Part shown: positions 7,925 through 16,894 of the stretch, one piece after another
Layout of the letters: each line of letters begins with the position of its first letter
Numbering within the stretch: position 1 is the first letter of the stretch
Source: JBGQOG01 sp052113705
GTDB taxonomy: Bacteria > Pseudomonadota > Alphaproteobacteria > Rhodobacterales > Rhodobacteraceae
Direction of reading: 5' to 3'
NCBI RefSeq assembly: GCF_052113705.1
Contig: NZ_JBGQOG010000009.1
Span: forward strand, 75,605-139,604
DNA: 64,000 bases
The notes under the pieces: model-generated
What the model saw: only the letters and a program-made list of their open reading frames with translations
What the model was told of the DNA's origin: nothing
Database searches by the model: none
Translations under genes and position numbers: made by a program

Positions 7925-9319
7925 TCACACGGTGTGCAGATAGAGGTCATAATCCACATCCGCGATGGTCCGCGCCACCCGCGCATATTCCGCCGCTTTG
8001 ATCGCGGTGAAGGTGCGGTGCATATCCTCGCCCAAAGCCTCGCGCAGAAACGCCGAGCCTTGCGCCGCCCGGATCGCCTCGCGCCAATCCCCCGGCATCG
8101 GCAAAAGATCACCCTCGGTGTCATAGCCATTGCCGGTGGTTTCCGGCCCCGGATCAATCCGCTCGGCCTTCCCCTTCCGGATTGCCGCCAGCACCGTCGC
8201 CGCCACCAGATAGGGGTTGGCATCCACCCCCGCCGGGCGGTGCTCAATCCGCCGCGCCCGCAGGTCCCCCGCCGGGATGCGCAGCGCGACCGAGCGGTTG
8301 TTCACCCCCCAATTCGGCGTCACCGGCGCATAGCTTTGATTGGCAAACCGCCGCCAGCTGTTGGCATGCGGCGCAAAGACCAGCATGCTCTCGCCCATCG
8401 TGGCGCGCAGCCCGCCGATCGCATGGCGGATCGCCGGGGTCCATTGTCCCTCCTCGGCCGCCGCCTCTGCAAAGACGTTCTCCCCCGCCTCATTCTGCAT
8501 CGAGACATGGAAATGCATGCCGGAACCCGCATATTTCTCCACCGGCTTCGCCATGAAACAGGCGGTCACCCCGTGCCGGCGCGCCTGCAGCCGCACGATG
8601 CGCTTCAGCCGCACCAGATCATCCGCCGCCTGCAAGACATCGGTCCGGTAATGCAGCGTCAGCTCATATTGCCCGGGCGCATATTCGGAAATCACCGTCT
8701 CGGCCTTGATGTCCATCAGCGCCGCCGCGCGATAGATGTCAGAGAACAAAGGCTCCATCCCGTGCAGATGGTCCACCGAATAGACCTCGGTCTTGTCCGA
8801 GCGGCGCCCATCCAGCACCGCCGCCGCCGGGCGCGCATAGCCCTGTTCATCGAACTTGGGATCGAGGAGGAAAAACTCCAGCTCAAACGCCCCCGCCGGA
8901 TGCAGCCCCTCTGCCGCCAGCGCCGCCACCTGCCGCACCAGCGCGTGGCGCGGGTCCGAGGTCATCACGCTGCCATCCAGATGGAACATGCTCATCAACA
9001 GCTCGCCCCGCGGCGGCGTGGTGCCATGCATCGCCTTCAGCGTACCGGGGATCGGCCAGGCGCGCAGATCGCCATCGCCCTGATCCCAGATCAGCCCGGT
9101 CTCATGCACATCCTCGCCGCAGATATCGAGACCGAGGATCGAGATCGGCAGATGCCGCCCGCCGGTGTAAAGCCCCATCAGCTCGTGCCGGCGGATGATC
9201 TTGCCGCGCCCGATGCCATTGGCGTCGGTCAGCACGATGTCGAAGGCCTCGATCTCGGGATGCGCGTCCAGAAAGCGGGCAGCTTCGTCGGGGGTCGAGC
9301 CGGTGGGAGAGGTGGTCAT
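7925..9319 (-). CDS. Glutamine synthetase-family protein (gamma-glutamylputrescine synthetase-like)
   Basis: A 464-residue ATP-dependent ligase of the glutamine synthetase superfamily. Metal- and glutamate-site motifs are present: EFFLLDP, YELTLHYR, GSGMHFHVSM, the NRSVALRIP segment and the RRIEHRPAGVDANPYL block. Overall it resembles PuuA, which joins glutamate to putrescine or other amines, more than GlnA, and it lacks the GlnA C-terminal adenylylation-loop region. The upstream neighbour is a class III aminotransferase 11 bases away, fitting amine catabolism in which a glutamylated or free amine is transaminated. The substrate is unknown. Confidence 0.88.
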   Translation of the reverse strand: MTTSPTGSTPDEAARFLDAHPEIEAFDIVLTDANGIGRGKIIRRHELMGLYTGGRHLPISILGLDICGEDVHETGLIWDQGDGDLRAWPIPGTLKAMHGTTPPRGELLMSMFHLDGSVMTSDPRHALVRQVAALAAEGLHPAGAFELEFFLLDPKFDEQGYARPAAAVLDGRRSDKTEVYSVDHLHGMEPLFSDIYRAAALMDIKAETVISEYAPGQYELTLHYRTDVLQAADDLVRLKRIVRLQARRHGVTACFMAKPVEKYAGSGMHFHVSMQNEAGENVFAEAAAEEGQWTPAIRHAIGGLRATMGESMLVFAPHANSWRRFANQSYAPVTPNWGVNNRSVALRIPAGDLRARRIEHRPAGVDANPYLVAATVLAAIRKGKAERIDPGPETTGNGYDTEGDLLPMPGDWREAIRAAQGSAFLREALGEDMHRTFTAIKAAEYARVARTIADVDYDLYLHTV

Positions 9320-9330
9320 GTCAGAATCTT

Positions 9331-10695
9331 TCAGTCGAAAAGGCGGTCCAGCGTGGCCGAGAAAGCCGCGATCAGACGGGTGATCTGCGCGCGGCTGGTG
9401 GCCGGGCTGACCAGCATCATATTGTGGAAAGGCGCGATCAGGCAGCCCTGGTTCAAAAGATCGGCGTGGATGGCGGCCTCCAGTTCCGGGACATGCGCGG
9501 CGGCGGCCTCACTGCCATTGCGCAGGGGCTCCGGGGCGCAGATGAACTCCACCCGCGCGCCCACCCGCGCCACATGCCAAGGGGCGCCATGCGCGGTAAT
9601 CGCCCGTTCAAGGCCCGCCGCCAGCAGCCGGGCGCCCGCGTCCATACGGGCATAGGCCCCGGGCGTCATCACCTCCGAGAGACAGGCGCGCAGGGCCGCA
9701 AATTGCAGCGGATTGGCCGAGAGGGTGGTGCCCATGCCGGAATGCCCCGAGGGCCGCGCGGCGTCATAGGTGGCAAAGCGGGCGGCAACTTCGGCGCTCA
9801 TTCCCCAGACGCTGGCGGGCAGGCCCCCGGCGACCGGCTTGCCCAGCACGAAGATGTCCGGCTCCAGCCCGTGAACGGCGGTGTAGCCGCCAAGCCCGGA
9901 GGAGATCGTATGCGTTTCATCAATGACCAGCAGCGCGCCATGGCGCCGGGTCAGATCACGCAGCCCGTCGTGAAAGCCCGGATCGGGCAGCACCATGCAG
10001 GAATTGGTCATCACCGGCTCGGTCAGCACAGCGGCGATGTCGCCGGTGGCGAGGGCGGCCTCAACAGCGGCCAGATCGTTGAATTCCACCGCCACCGCGC
10101 CCTCGGTCAGATCGGTGCCCTGCCCGACAAGGCCGGGCCGCGCCACGGTGCGCCCACCGTCAAGACAGACCATCACCTCATCCACCGTGCCGTGGTAGCA
10201 GCCGTTGAACACCAGCACCTTGCGCCGCCCGGTCACCGCCCGCGCCACCCGCAGGGCAAAGCGGTTGGCATCGGTCGCGGTGGTGGCAATCTGCCAGCGC
10301 CGGGGGCCGAACCGCTGGTTCAGGAGCTGCCCCACCGCCAAAGCATCCTCGGTCGGCAGCATATAGGTAAGGCCCCGCCCCGCCTGCGCCCGGATCGCCC
10401 GGGCGATCGGCGCGGGCGAATGGCCAAACATTGAGCCAGTGTCGCCAAGGCAGAAATCATCAAGGTGATGGCCGTCGATGTCGGCAAGCCGCGCGCCGCG
10501 TGCCCGCGCGACCAACATCGGAAAGGGCTGCGGCCAGTCGCGCATCCAGTGCATCGGCACATCGGCGAGATAGGCCCCCGCCCCCTCGGCCAGCGCGGCC
10601 TGCGTGCGCGGCCGCGCGGCGGCATAGGCCCGCGCCGCCTCTGCGCGCAAAGCCTCGGTCCGCGCCCGCGAAACTCCGGCAAAATGCTCACTCAT
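9331..10695 (-). CDS. Class III (fold I) PLP aminotransferase
   Basis: A 454-residue PLP enzyme of the class III / glutamate-1-semialdehyde aminomutase group. The visible fold-I motifs are FNGCYHGTVDE, VIDETHT (the Asp that contacts the PLP pyridine N) and FVLGKPVAGGLPASVWG (the Schiff-base Lys). Start: ATG 10695 (MSEHFAGV) has CTGGGG about seven bases upstream; ATG 10701 and ATG 10731 are also in frame. It lies directly upstream of the glutamine synthetase-like gene in the same operon, so the two probably act in one amine or amino-acid degradation route. It could act as an aminotransferase or an aminomutase. Confidence 0.85.
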   Translation of the reverse strand: MSEHFAGVSRARTEALRAEAARAYAAARPRTQAALAEGAGAYLADVPMHWMRDWPQPFPMLVARARGARLADIDGHHLDDFCLGDTGSMFGHSPAPIARAIRAQAGRGLTYMLPTEDALAVGQLLNQRFGPRRWQIATTATDANRFALRVARAVTGRRKVLVFNGCYHGTVDEVMVCLDGGRTVARPGLVGQGTDLTEGAVAVEFNDLAAVEAALATGDIAAVLTEPVMTNSCMVLPDPGFHDGLRDLTRRHGALLVIDETHTISSGLGGYTAVHGLEPDIFVLGKPVAGGLPASVWGMSAEVAARFATYDAARPSGHSGMGTTLSANPLQFAALRACLSEVMTPGAYARMDAGARLLAAGLERAITAHGAPWHVARVGARVEFICAPEPLRNGSEAAAAHVPELEAAIHADLLNQGCLIAPFHNMMLVSPATSRAQITRLIAAFSATLDRLFD

Positions 10696-10782
10696 CCGCA
10701 TACCCCAGATCACCCGCCGCCAGATCAGCATGCGGCCCCGGCAAGGTCAATCGCCCTCGCGAGGCGCCTCTTTGGCAGCCGC

Positions 10783-11199
10783 TTACTGCGCCTTGTGGTG
10801 ATCGGCCAGCGCCGCCGCGGCGGTGTCAGTCCCGGCGGTGAAGGTGGCCCAGTTCTGCTCTTCCGGCGTCGCATCGGGTTTGCCCGCCGGGGGCAGATCC
10901 TCGGCCTTCCACAGCAGATGCATGTTGGCCTTGGAGATGAAATGCGCCGTGATCGGCGCGGTCAGGAACAGGAAGAGGGTGATCATCAGCTCATGAAAGG
11001 TGAATTTGCCCTCATGCACCCAGAACCACAGCATCGAGGCGAGGAGCACCCCCCCCACCCCCACCGTGGTCGCCTTGGTCGGCGCATGCAGCCGCATCAT
11101 CGGGTCGCGCAGTTTGACCAGCCCGTAAGAGCCGATGAGGCCGAAGACCCCCGCAATGACCAGAAGCGCCGAGATGATGATATCCGCGATCAGTTCCAT
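10783..11199 (-). CDS. mnhG: Na+/H+ (or K+/H+) antiporter subunit G
   Basis: A 138-residue MnhG/PhaG with three predicted membrane helices (IIISALLVIAGVFGLIGSYG, TTVGVGGVLLASMLWFW, ELMITLFLFLTAPITAHFI). The LRDPMMRLHAPTKATT loop is characteristic. The tail of about 35 residues is polar and variable. Start at ATG 11199 lies 7 bases after the mnhF stop; the frame is open 32 codons upstream in mnhF-overlapping sequence. It is the last gene of the mnh operon. Confidence 0.92.
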   Translation of the reverse strand: MELIADIIISALLVIAGVFGLIGSYGLVKLRDPMMRLHAPTKATTVGVGGVLLASMLWFWVHEGKFTFHELMITLFLFLTAPITAHFISKANMHLLWKAEDLPPAGKPDATPEEQNWATFTAGTDTAAAALADHHKAQ

Positions 11200-11206
11200 G
11201 ATGCCC

Positions 11207-11476
11207 TCACTCGATGATGTCGCCGCGCAGGATGAATTTCGCGTAGGCCACGGTCGAGACAAAGCCGACCATGGCGAACAGGACCGAGGCCTCAAAGAAC
11301 ATCGCCGAGCCTTCGTCGATGCCGAACAGGATCAACAGCGCGATGACATTGATCACCATCGTATCGAGCGCCAGCACGCGGTCCGTCACCCCCGGCGCGC
11401 GCACGACGCGGAAGAGGTTGAAAAGCAAAGCCAGGCCAAAGCAGCCATAGGCAAAGGTCAGGGCATAGTGGATCAT
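11207..11476 (-). CDS. mnhF: Na+/H+ antiporter subunit F
   Basis: An 89-residue MnhF/PhaF with three hydrophobic helices and the RVVRAPGVTDRVLALDTMVIN core typical of the family. Its ATG overlaps the mnhE stop by four bases, so translation is coupled. It is a small essential subunit of the heteromultimeric antiporter. Confidence 0.93.
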   Translation of the reverse strand: MIHYALTFAYGCFGLALLFNLFRVVRAPGVTDRVLALDTMVINVIALLILFGIDEGSAMFFEASVLFAMVGFVSTVAYAKFILRGDIIE

Positions 11477-11964
11477 TCGAAAATCTCCTTCAGCCGGGCC
11501 TCGTAGCGGGCCTTGATGTCGTCACGCACCGCAATCGGGTCCGGCGCATGCAGGCAATGCACGAGCAGCGAATGCCCGTCCGCCGACAGATCGGCGGTGA
11601 TCGTGCCCGGCGTCATGGTGATCGTGCCCGCGAGAACGGTGATCGCCTCCGGGCTGGTCACGTCGAGCGGCACGTCGATCCAGGCGGGCTGGATGTCCTC
11701 GTTCTTCATGAACAGGATAATCTTGGCCACGGTGATATTGGCGACCAGAATGTCATAAAGCACGATGCAGACATAGCCGATGATCGCGCGCGGATTGCGC
11801 AACCGGGGCCGGTCGGGCCAAAAGGCGGCGGTCAGCATCGGAATGAAGATCGAGAGGATCACCGCGAAGACCAGGCTTTCCTTGGTCAACTGGTTCACCA
11901 GCATCAGCCAGACCACGATCAACAGGATCGACAGATGCGGGTGCGGGAAAATCTTGCGCAACAT
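11473..11964 (-). CDS. mnhE: Na+/H+ antiporter subunit E
   Basis: A 163-residue MnhE/PhaE. The N-terminal third is hydrophobic (SILLIVVWLMLVNQ, LVFAVILSIFIPML). The middle shows the family's IGYVCIVLYDILVANITVAK, and the C-terminal part is cytosolic with ITMTPGTITADL. A 12-base gap separates it from mnhD. Confidence 0.93.
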   Translation of the reverse strand: MLRKIFPHPHLSILLIVVWLMLVNQLTKESLVFAVILSIFIPMLTAAFWPDRPRLRNPRAIIGYVCIVLYDILVANITVAKIILFMKNEDIQPAWIDVPLDVTSPEAITVLAGTITMTPGTITADLSADGHSLLVHCLHAPDPIAVRDDIKARYEARLKEIFE

Positions 11965-11976
11965 CTTGGCTCTCCC

Positions 11977-13500
11977 CTATCCGGCCACGCCGAGCACGGC
12001 GGCAATATAGGCGCCCGGTGCATGGATCTGTGCCGCCGTCTCACGCAGCCAGGCGCTGATCGGACCGGCGCCCAGCGTCAGCACCACCAACACGCCCAGC
12101 AGCGCCATGGCCGCGGTGATCGCCAGCGCCTGCGAGGGGGCGGGCTCCAGCGCCTCGGCCTCGGCCGCGCCCTCAACCTCATAAGATTTCCAGAACACCA
12201 TGCTGCCCGAGAGACCAAAGCCCATGATGGCGATCAGCGAGGTGACGAGGATCGCCGCCCAGTAGATCCAGACCTCGGGCGAGGGCCGCAGTGCATCCAT
12301 GATCAGAAGTTTGCCAATAAAGCCCGACAGCGGCGGCATCCCCGCCATGGCGATGGCCCCGGCAAAGAACATGGCGGCCAGCAGACCGTGATTCACGATC
12401 GGGGCGGCGGGCACCAGCGCCAATTCGGTGGCCCCCCGGCGCGCGCGCACCAGATCGACAATCAGGAACAGCGCGGCGGCGGCAAAGGTGGAATGGACCA
12501 TATAGTAGAGCCCGGCCCCGGTGGCCGCCTCGGTGAATTGCGCGAAGGCGAGCATCATCGTGCCGACCGAGCCGATCACCGAAAAGGCCACCGTGCGGCC
12601 CATATCCCTGGCGCCCAGCACCCCCACCATGCCGATCACCAGCGTGATCAGCGCGGCGGGTTGCAAGAGATCGGTGGAGAGAGAGCCGAGCGTGCTCTCG
12701 GGTCCCACGGCCAGCGTGCCCATCCGCAGGATCGCGTAGATACCGACCTTGGTCATCACCGCAAACAGCGCCGCCACCGGCCCCGGCGCGTTGACATAGG
12801 TGCCCGGCAGCCAGAACTGGAACGGCACCAGCGCCGCCTTGATCGCAAAGACCATCAGCAAGAGCACGATGCCCACCCGCAAAAGCCCCGTCTCGCCCGC
12901 CGGGATCTGCGCGATTTTCACCGCCAGATCCGCCATGTTCAGCGTGCCGGTCACCGAGTAGATCGTGCCCAGCGCGAACAGGAACAGGCAGGAGCCCGCG
13001 AGGTTATAGACGACATATTGCACGCCCGCCCGCAGCCGGTTCTGGCCACCGCCATGGATCATCAGACCGTAAGAGGCGATCAGCAGCACCTCGAAGAAGA
13101 CGAAGAGGTTGAAGGCATCGCCGGTCAGAAAGGCGCCGCAAATGCCCATCAGCTGGAATTGCAGCAGCGAGTGGAAGTGCCAGCCTTTGGCGTCCCAGCC
13201 CGAGCCGATGGCATAAAGCACCACCGCCAGCGCCAGCAGCGCGGTGATCAGCACCATCAGCGCCGCCAGCCGGTCCAGCACCAGCACGATGCCGAAGGGC
13301 GCCTCCCAATTGCCAAGCTTGTAGACCTCAACGTGACCATCCGAGGCGAGGATGCAGAGGAAAATCGCAATGGCCAGCAGCGCCAGCGTGCCCAGCACCG
13401 AAAACACCCGCTGCAGGATGATGTCATGCCGCATCCACAGCACGATGATCGGCGCCAGCACGGCCGGCAGCACGACGGGGGCAATGATCCAGTGGTTCAT
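11977..13500 (-). CDS. mnhD: Na+/H+ antiporter subunit D
   Basis: A 507-residue polytopic protein related to NuoM/NuoN, with about 14 helices. The AALVPFQFWLPGTYVNAPGPVAALFAVMTKVG region holds the conserved Lys residues of the proton channel. Together with MnhA it is thought to form the ion pathways. Its ATG overlaps the mnhC stop by 4 bases. Confidence 0.94.
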   Translation of the reverse strand: MNHWIIAPVVLPAVLAPIIVLWMRHDIILQRVFSVLGTLALLAIAIFLCILASDGHVEVYKLGNWEAPFGIVLVLDRLAALMVLITALLALAVVLYAIGSGWDAKGWHFHSLLQFQLMGICGAFLTGDAFNLFVFFEVLLIASYGLMIHGGGQNRLRAGVQYVVYNLAGSCLFLFALGTIYSVTGTLNMADLAVKIAQIPAGETGLLRVGIVLLLMVFAIKAALVPFQFWLPGTYVNAPGPVAALFAVMTKVGIYAILRMGTLAVGPESTLGSLSTDLLQPAALITLVIGMVGVLGARDMGRTVAFSVIGSVGTMMLAFAQFTEAATGAGLYYMVHSTFAAAALFLIVDLVRARRGATELALVPAAPIVNHGLLAAMFFAGAIAMAGMPPLSGFIGKLLIMDALRPSPEVWIYWAAILVTSLIAIMGFGLSGSMVFWKSYEVEGAAEAEALEPAPSQALAITAAMALLGVLVVLTLGAGPISAWLRETAAQIHAPGAYIAAVLGVAG

Positions 13501-13880
13501 GCGCGGCCCTCCCGCTCGGCGTCGCGTTTGGCGGCACGCTCTGCCGCCTGATCCGCCTCGGGCGTCATGTCGATACGGTCATGTCCGGCCAGAATGAACG
13601 AGCCCAGCGACATCATCACCACAACCGCCGTCATCCCGAACGAGATCACGATGGCGGTCAGCACCAGCGCCTGCGGCACCGGATCGGTGTACCCCTTGGC
13701 CGCGTCATCCAGAATCGGCGGCATGTTGACCACCAGCCGACCCGCGGCGAAGAGGAAAATGTTCACCGCATAAGAGAGCATTGCGGTGCCGAGAATGACC
13801 GGAAACACCCGCAGCCGCAGGATCAGATAGACCCCTGCCGCCGTCATCGCCGCCACGGCGCTTGCCACCAGAAGTTCCAT
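13497..13880 (-). CDS. mnhC: Na+/H+ antiporter subunit C
   Basis: A 127-residue NuoK-like protein with three helices and the GVYLILRLRVFPVILGTAMLSYAVNIFLFAAG core. A TDPVPQALVLTAIVISFG segment is diagnostic for MnhC. The C-terminal 25 residues are charged and cytosolic. It starts 3 bases after the mnhAB stop. Confidence 0.93.
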   Translation of the reverse strand: MELLVASAVAAMTAAGVYLILRLRVFPVILGTAMLSYAVNIFLFAAGRLVVNMPPILDDAAKGYTDPVPQALVLTAIVISFGMTAVVVMMSLGSFILAGHDRIDMTPEADQAAERAAKRDAEREGRA

Positions 13881-13883
13881 GGC

Positions 13884-16745
13884 TCAGCCCTCCACTTTCG
13901 GGGTCACGACGGGATTGATCCCGGTCGCCCCGGTGCTGTCATCCTCGCCCGACGAGCCTGCCCGCCGCGCCAGACGCGAGAGCGAGGCGAGCGAGAGCAT
14001 CACCGCACCGATCACCGTCAGGAAAACGCCGGTGTCAAAGCCCATTGCGGTGGCCAGCTCAAACTTTTCCAGCCCCGGGATTTTGAAATAGCCAAAGGCC
14101 GAGGTCAGGAAAGGACGGTCCGCAAACCAGGCGCCGAGGCCGGTGATCCCCGCCGTGATCACCCCAAGACCGATCAGCACGTGGTAGTAGACGCGCAGCC
14201 GCTCCTGTGTCCAGGCAAAGCCCGAGGCCATGTATTGCATGACCAATGCGATCGCGACGACCAGACCGGCGATGAAACCGCCCCCCGGCGCGTTGTGCCC
14301 GCGCAGGAAGATGAACAGCCCCACGGTCAGCGCCACCGGCATCATCATACGGGTCACCACCACCAGCATCAGCGGATGTTTGTCGCCCGCGCGGTTCTGG
14401 TCCGGTTTCCAGGCGATCAGCTTGCGCAGCCCCTCGCCGTTCATCAACACCTCGGTCAGCGCGAAAATCGCCAGCGCGGCAATGCCCAGAACGATGATCT
14501 CGCCGTAGGTATCATAGCCCCGGAAGTCGACAAGGATCACGTTGACGACGTTATGACCACCGCCGCCGGTATAGCTGTTGGCAAGGTGATACTCGGAAAT
14601 CGAGGGGAAGGCGAAATCGCGGCGCATCAGCGCATAGATCAGCCCGCCGATGCCAATGCCGCAAACCGAGGCCACGGCCATGTCAAACAGCCGCTTGGAG
14701 CGGTGGCTTTCCACAATGGTCTTTTTCGGCAGGAAGTTCAGCGCCAGAAGCAACAGGACCACCGTCACCACCTCGACCGAAATCTGGGTGAGCGCGAGGT
14801 CGGGGGCCGAGAAATAGACGAAAGCCACCGAAACGATCAGCCCGACAATGCCGATCAGCACCAGCGCCAGCAGGCGGTTGCGGTGGAAGGCGACCATGCA
14901 ACCGGTGGCGGCAATCAGCATCACCCAGCCAAGAAGCGGAATGATGCTGATCGGCATCATCGCCCGCGTCGGTTCACCAAGTTGTCCGCCCATGAAGGCC
15001 CAGATCCCGGCGGCAACCGTGGTGATCGAGAAGATCAGCAGATAGCGGGTCATCGCGCCATTGTGCAGCGTGTTCGTCAGATCCTGCGCAACGCGGCTCA
15101 CGGCGGACATCAGCGCGTCAAAGATGCGTTTCGCCTCGGGACGCGGCGTTGCCTCCCACAGGCGGTTCAGCGGCGCATGGCTGAGCACGAGGGCCAGACC
15201 GCCGAGCACCGCAATCACCGACATCAGAAGCGCCGGGGTCAGCCCGTGCCAGAGTTTGATATGCGCGTGCACCGCATTGCCGGTGACCGCCCCCGCCGCC
15301 ATATCGACGAAGGGCGCGCCAAAGGTCATCGGCATCAGACCGATCAGCACCACCAGCACCACGAGGAAGGCGGGCGCGCCCCAGAGGCCAAAGCCCGGAT
15401 CATGCGGCTTGTTCGGGTAATCCGTGCGCTGCGGCCCAAAGAAACTGTGCGAGATGAAGCGGAAGGAATAGGCCGCCGAGAAGAGCGCCGCGATGGTCGC
15501 CAGCAGCGAGACAATCCAGGGGTTGCCCGCCCAAGCGGTGTGCGACACCTCTTCGAGCATCATCTCTTTCGACAGGAACCCGTTCAGCAGCGGAATCCCC
15601 GCCATCGACAGCGCCGCCAGCGTGGCGATCACGAAGGTGATCGGCATCAGCTTGCGCAGGCCACCGATGTATTTCAGGTCGCGGCTGCCGACCTCATGGT
15701 CGATGATCCCGGCGCTCATGAACAATGCCGCCTTGAACGTGGCATGGTTGATGATGTGAAACACCGCCGCCACCGCCCCGGCCTCGGTGCCCAGCCCCAG
15801 AAGCAGCGTGATCAGGCCCAGATGCGAGACGGTGGAAAAGGCCAGCAGGGATTTCAGGTCATCCTTGAACAGCGCGATCTTGGCACCGATCAGCATGGTC
15901 ACAAGGCCCACGGTCGCCACGATGTAAAACCATTCCGGCGTGCCCGAGAGCACCGGCCAGAGCCGCGCCATCAGGAACAGCCCCGCCTTCACCATGGTGG
16001 CCGAATGCAGATAGGCCGAAACCGGGGTGGGCGCCGCCATTGCATGCGGCAGCCAGAAGTGGAACGGAAACTGTGCCGATTTTGTGAAAGCGCCCAAAAG
16101 GATCAGGATCAGCGCGGGCAGGTAATAGGGCGAGGCCTGAATCGCCTCTTTGTGCTGCAGGATCTCGGAAATGTCATAGCTGCCGGCAATACCGCCCAGA
16201 ATCAGCATCCCCGCGATCATCGCCAGACCGCCCATGCCGGTCACCGTCAGCGCCATCCGCGCGCCCTGCCGCCCCTCGGGCAGATGTTTCCAATAGCCGA
16301 TCAGCAGGAAGGAGGAGAGCGAGGTCAGCTCCCAGAACACCAGCAAGAGCAGGATATTATCCGACAGGACAATGCCCACCATCGCGCCCTGAAACAGCAG
16401 CAGATAGGTGTAGAACTGGCCCACCGGGTCGTTCTTGGCCAGATAGAACCGCGCGTAGATGATGATCAAAAGGCCGATGCCAAGGATCATCGTGGCAAAG
16501 AGCATGCCCAGACCGTCGATGCGGAAATTGGCGTTCAGGCCCAGCTGCGGCAACCAGTCGAACCGGGCGCTCACCGTGCCGCCCGCCATCACGACGGGCA
16601 GATGCAGGAGCAACCCCAACAGGGCCAGCGCTGTGGTACAGCCCGCGGCAAGCGCCGCCACATTGCGCCCGGCGCGGATCAAAAGACCCGGCAACAGGGC
16701 TCCCAGGAAGGGTAGAGCGACGATAAGGGCTGGCGTCATCGGCAA
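13884..16745 (-). CDS. mnhA: Na+/H+ antiporter fused subunits A and B
   Basis: A 953-residue fusion and the first gene of the mnh operon. Residues 1 to about 790 are MnhA, a NuoL-like antiporter protein with LPHAMAAPTPVSAYLHSATMVKAG around residue 215 and a long helical C-terminal arm. From about residue 800 an MnhB domain follows (VTRMMMPVALTVGLFIFLRGHNAPGGGF). The A-B fusion marks the group-2 six-gene operon type of alphaproteobacteria. The complex exports Na+ or K+ in exchange for protons and supports pH and salt homeostasis; the ion specificity cannot be read from the sequence. Confidence 0.95.
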   Translation of the reverse strand: MPMTPALIVALPFLGALLPGLLIRAGRNVAALAAGCTTALALLGLLLHLPVVMAGGTVSARFDWLPQLGLNANFRIDGLGMLFATMILGIGLLIIIYARFYLAKNDPVGQFYTYLLLFQGAMVGIVLSDNILLLLVFWELTSLSSFLLIGYWKHLPEGRQGARMALTVTGMGGLAMIAGMLILGGIAGSYDISEILQHKEAIQASPYYLPALILILLGAFTKSAQFPFHFWLPHAMAAPTPVSAYLHSATMVKAGLFLMARLWPVLSGTPEWFYIVATVGLVTMLIGAKIALFKDDLKSLLAFSTVSHLGLITLLLGLGTEAGAVAAVFHIINHATFKAALFMSAGIIDHEVGSRDLKYIGGLRKLMPITFVIATLAALSMAGIPLLNGFLSKEMMLEEVSHTAWAGNPWIVSLLATIAALFSAAYSFRFISHSFFGPQRTDYPNKPHDPGFGLWGAPAFLVVLVVLIGLMPMTFGAPFVDMAAGAVTGNAVHAHIKLWHGLTPALLMSVIAVLGGLALVLSHAPLNRLWEATPRPEAKRIFDALMSAVSRVAQDLTNTLHNGAMTRYLLIFSITTVAAGIWAFMGGQLGEPTRAMMPISIIPLLGWVMLIAATGCMVAFHRNRLLALVLIGIVGLIVSVAFVYFSAPDLALTQISVEVVTVVLLLLALNFLPKKTIVESHRSKRLFDMAVASVCGIGIGGLIYALMRRDFAFPSISEYHLANSYTGGGGHNVVNVILVDFRGYDTYGEIIVLGIAALAIFALTEVLMNGEGLRKLIAWKPDQNRAGDKHPLMLVVVTRMMMPVALTVGLFIFLRGHNAPGGGFIAGLVVAIALVMQYMASGFAWTQERLRVYYHVLIGLGVITAGITGLGAWFADRPFLTSAFGYFKIPGLEKFELATAMGFDTGVFLTVIGAVMLSLASLSRLARRAGSSGEDDSTGATGINPVVTPKVEG

Positions 16746-16800
16746 CGGGTCCGTTCTTAGGGTCGTTATGAGGGGCGAGGGCCTTGGGCGCGAAGTGCTC

Positions 16801-16831
16801 TTTAACTGATTTACCCCCCCCCGACTGTCAA
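16801..16831 (-). promoter_or_regulatory. Candidate mnh promoter with a G9 tract in its spacer
   Basis: On the minus strand a consensus TTGACA (-35) at 16826-16831 is followed by GTC, nine G (16814-16822), TAAATCA and GTTAAA (-10 candidate) at 16801-16806, a 19-base spacer. The start codon of mnhA is 55 bases further down. The spacing is longer than the optimal 17, and the homopolymer could change it. Prediction only. Confidence 0.45.
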
Positions 16832-16834
16832 GCG

Positions 16835-16867
16835 AAAGCGACCCGAAAGCCGGGGCTTTCGGGTCGC
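16835..16867 (-). terminator. Terminator after mtlK
   Basis: A perfect 12-bp stem, GCGACCCGAAAG (16838-16849) with CTTTCGGGTCGC (16856-16867) and a 6-base loop, lies 27 bases past the mtlK stop. On the minus strand it is followed by TTTCGCTT. It overlaps the upstream edge of the mnh promoter region. Confidence 0.8.
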
Positions 16868-16894
16868 AAGATACTCGTTACGCAACGAGGGAGC

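Noticed and set aside
13581..16715. A 1044-residue open frame on the plus strand opposite mnhABC
   Set aside because: It is extremely rich in Arg, His, Gln and Asp with no domain, and is the exact antisense of the well-supported mnhAB-mnhC genes. In GC-rich DNA one antisense frame often stays open because of third-position bias.
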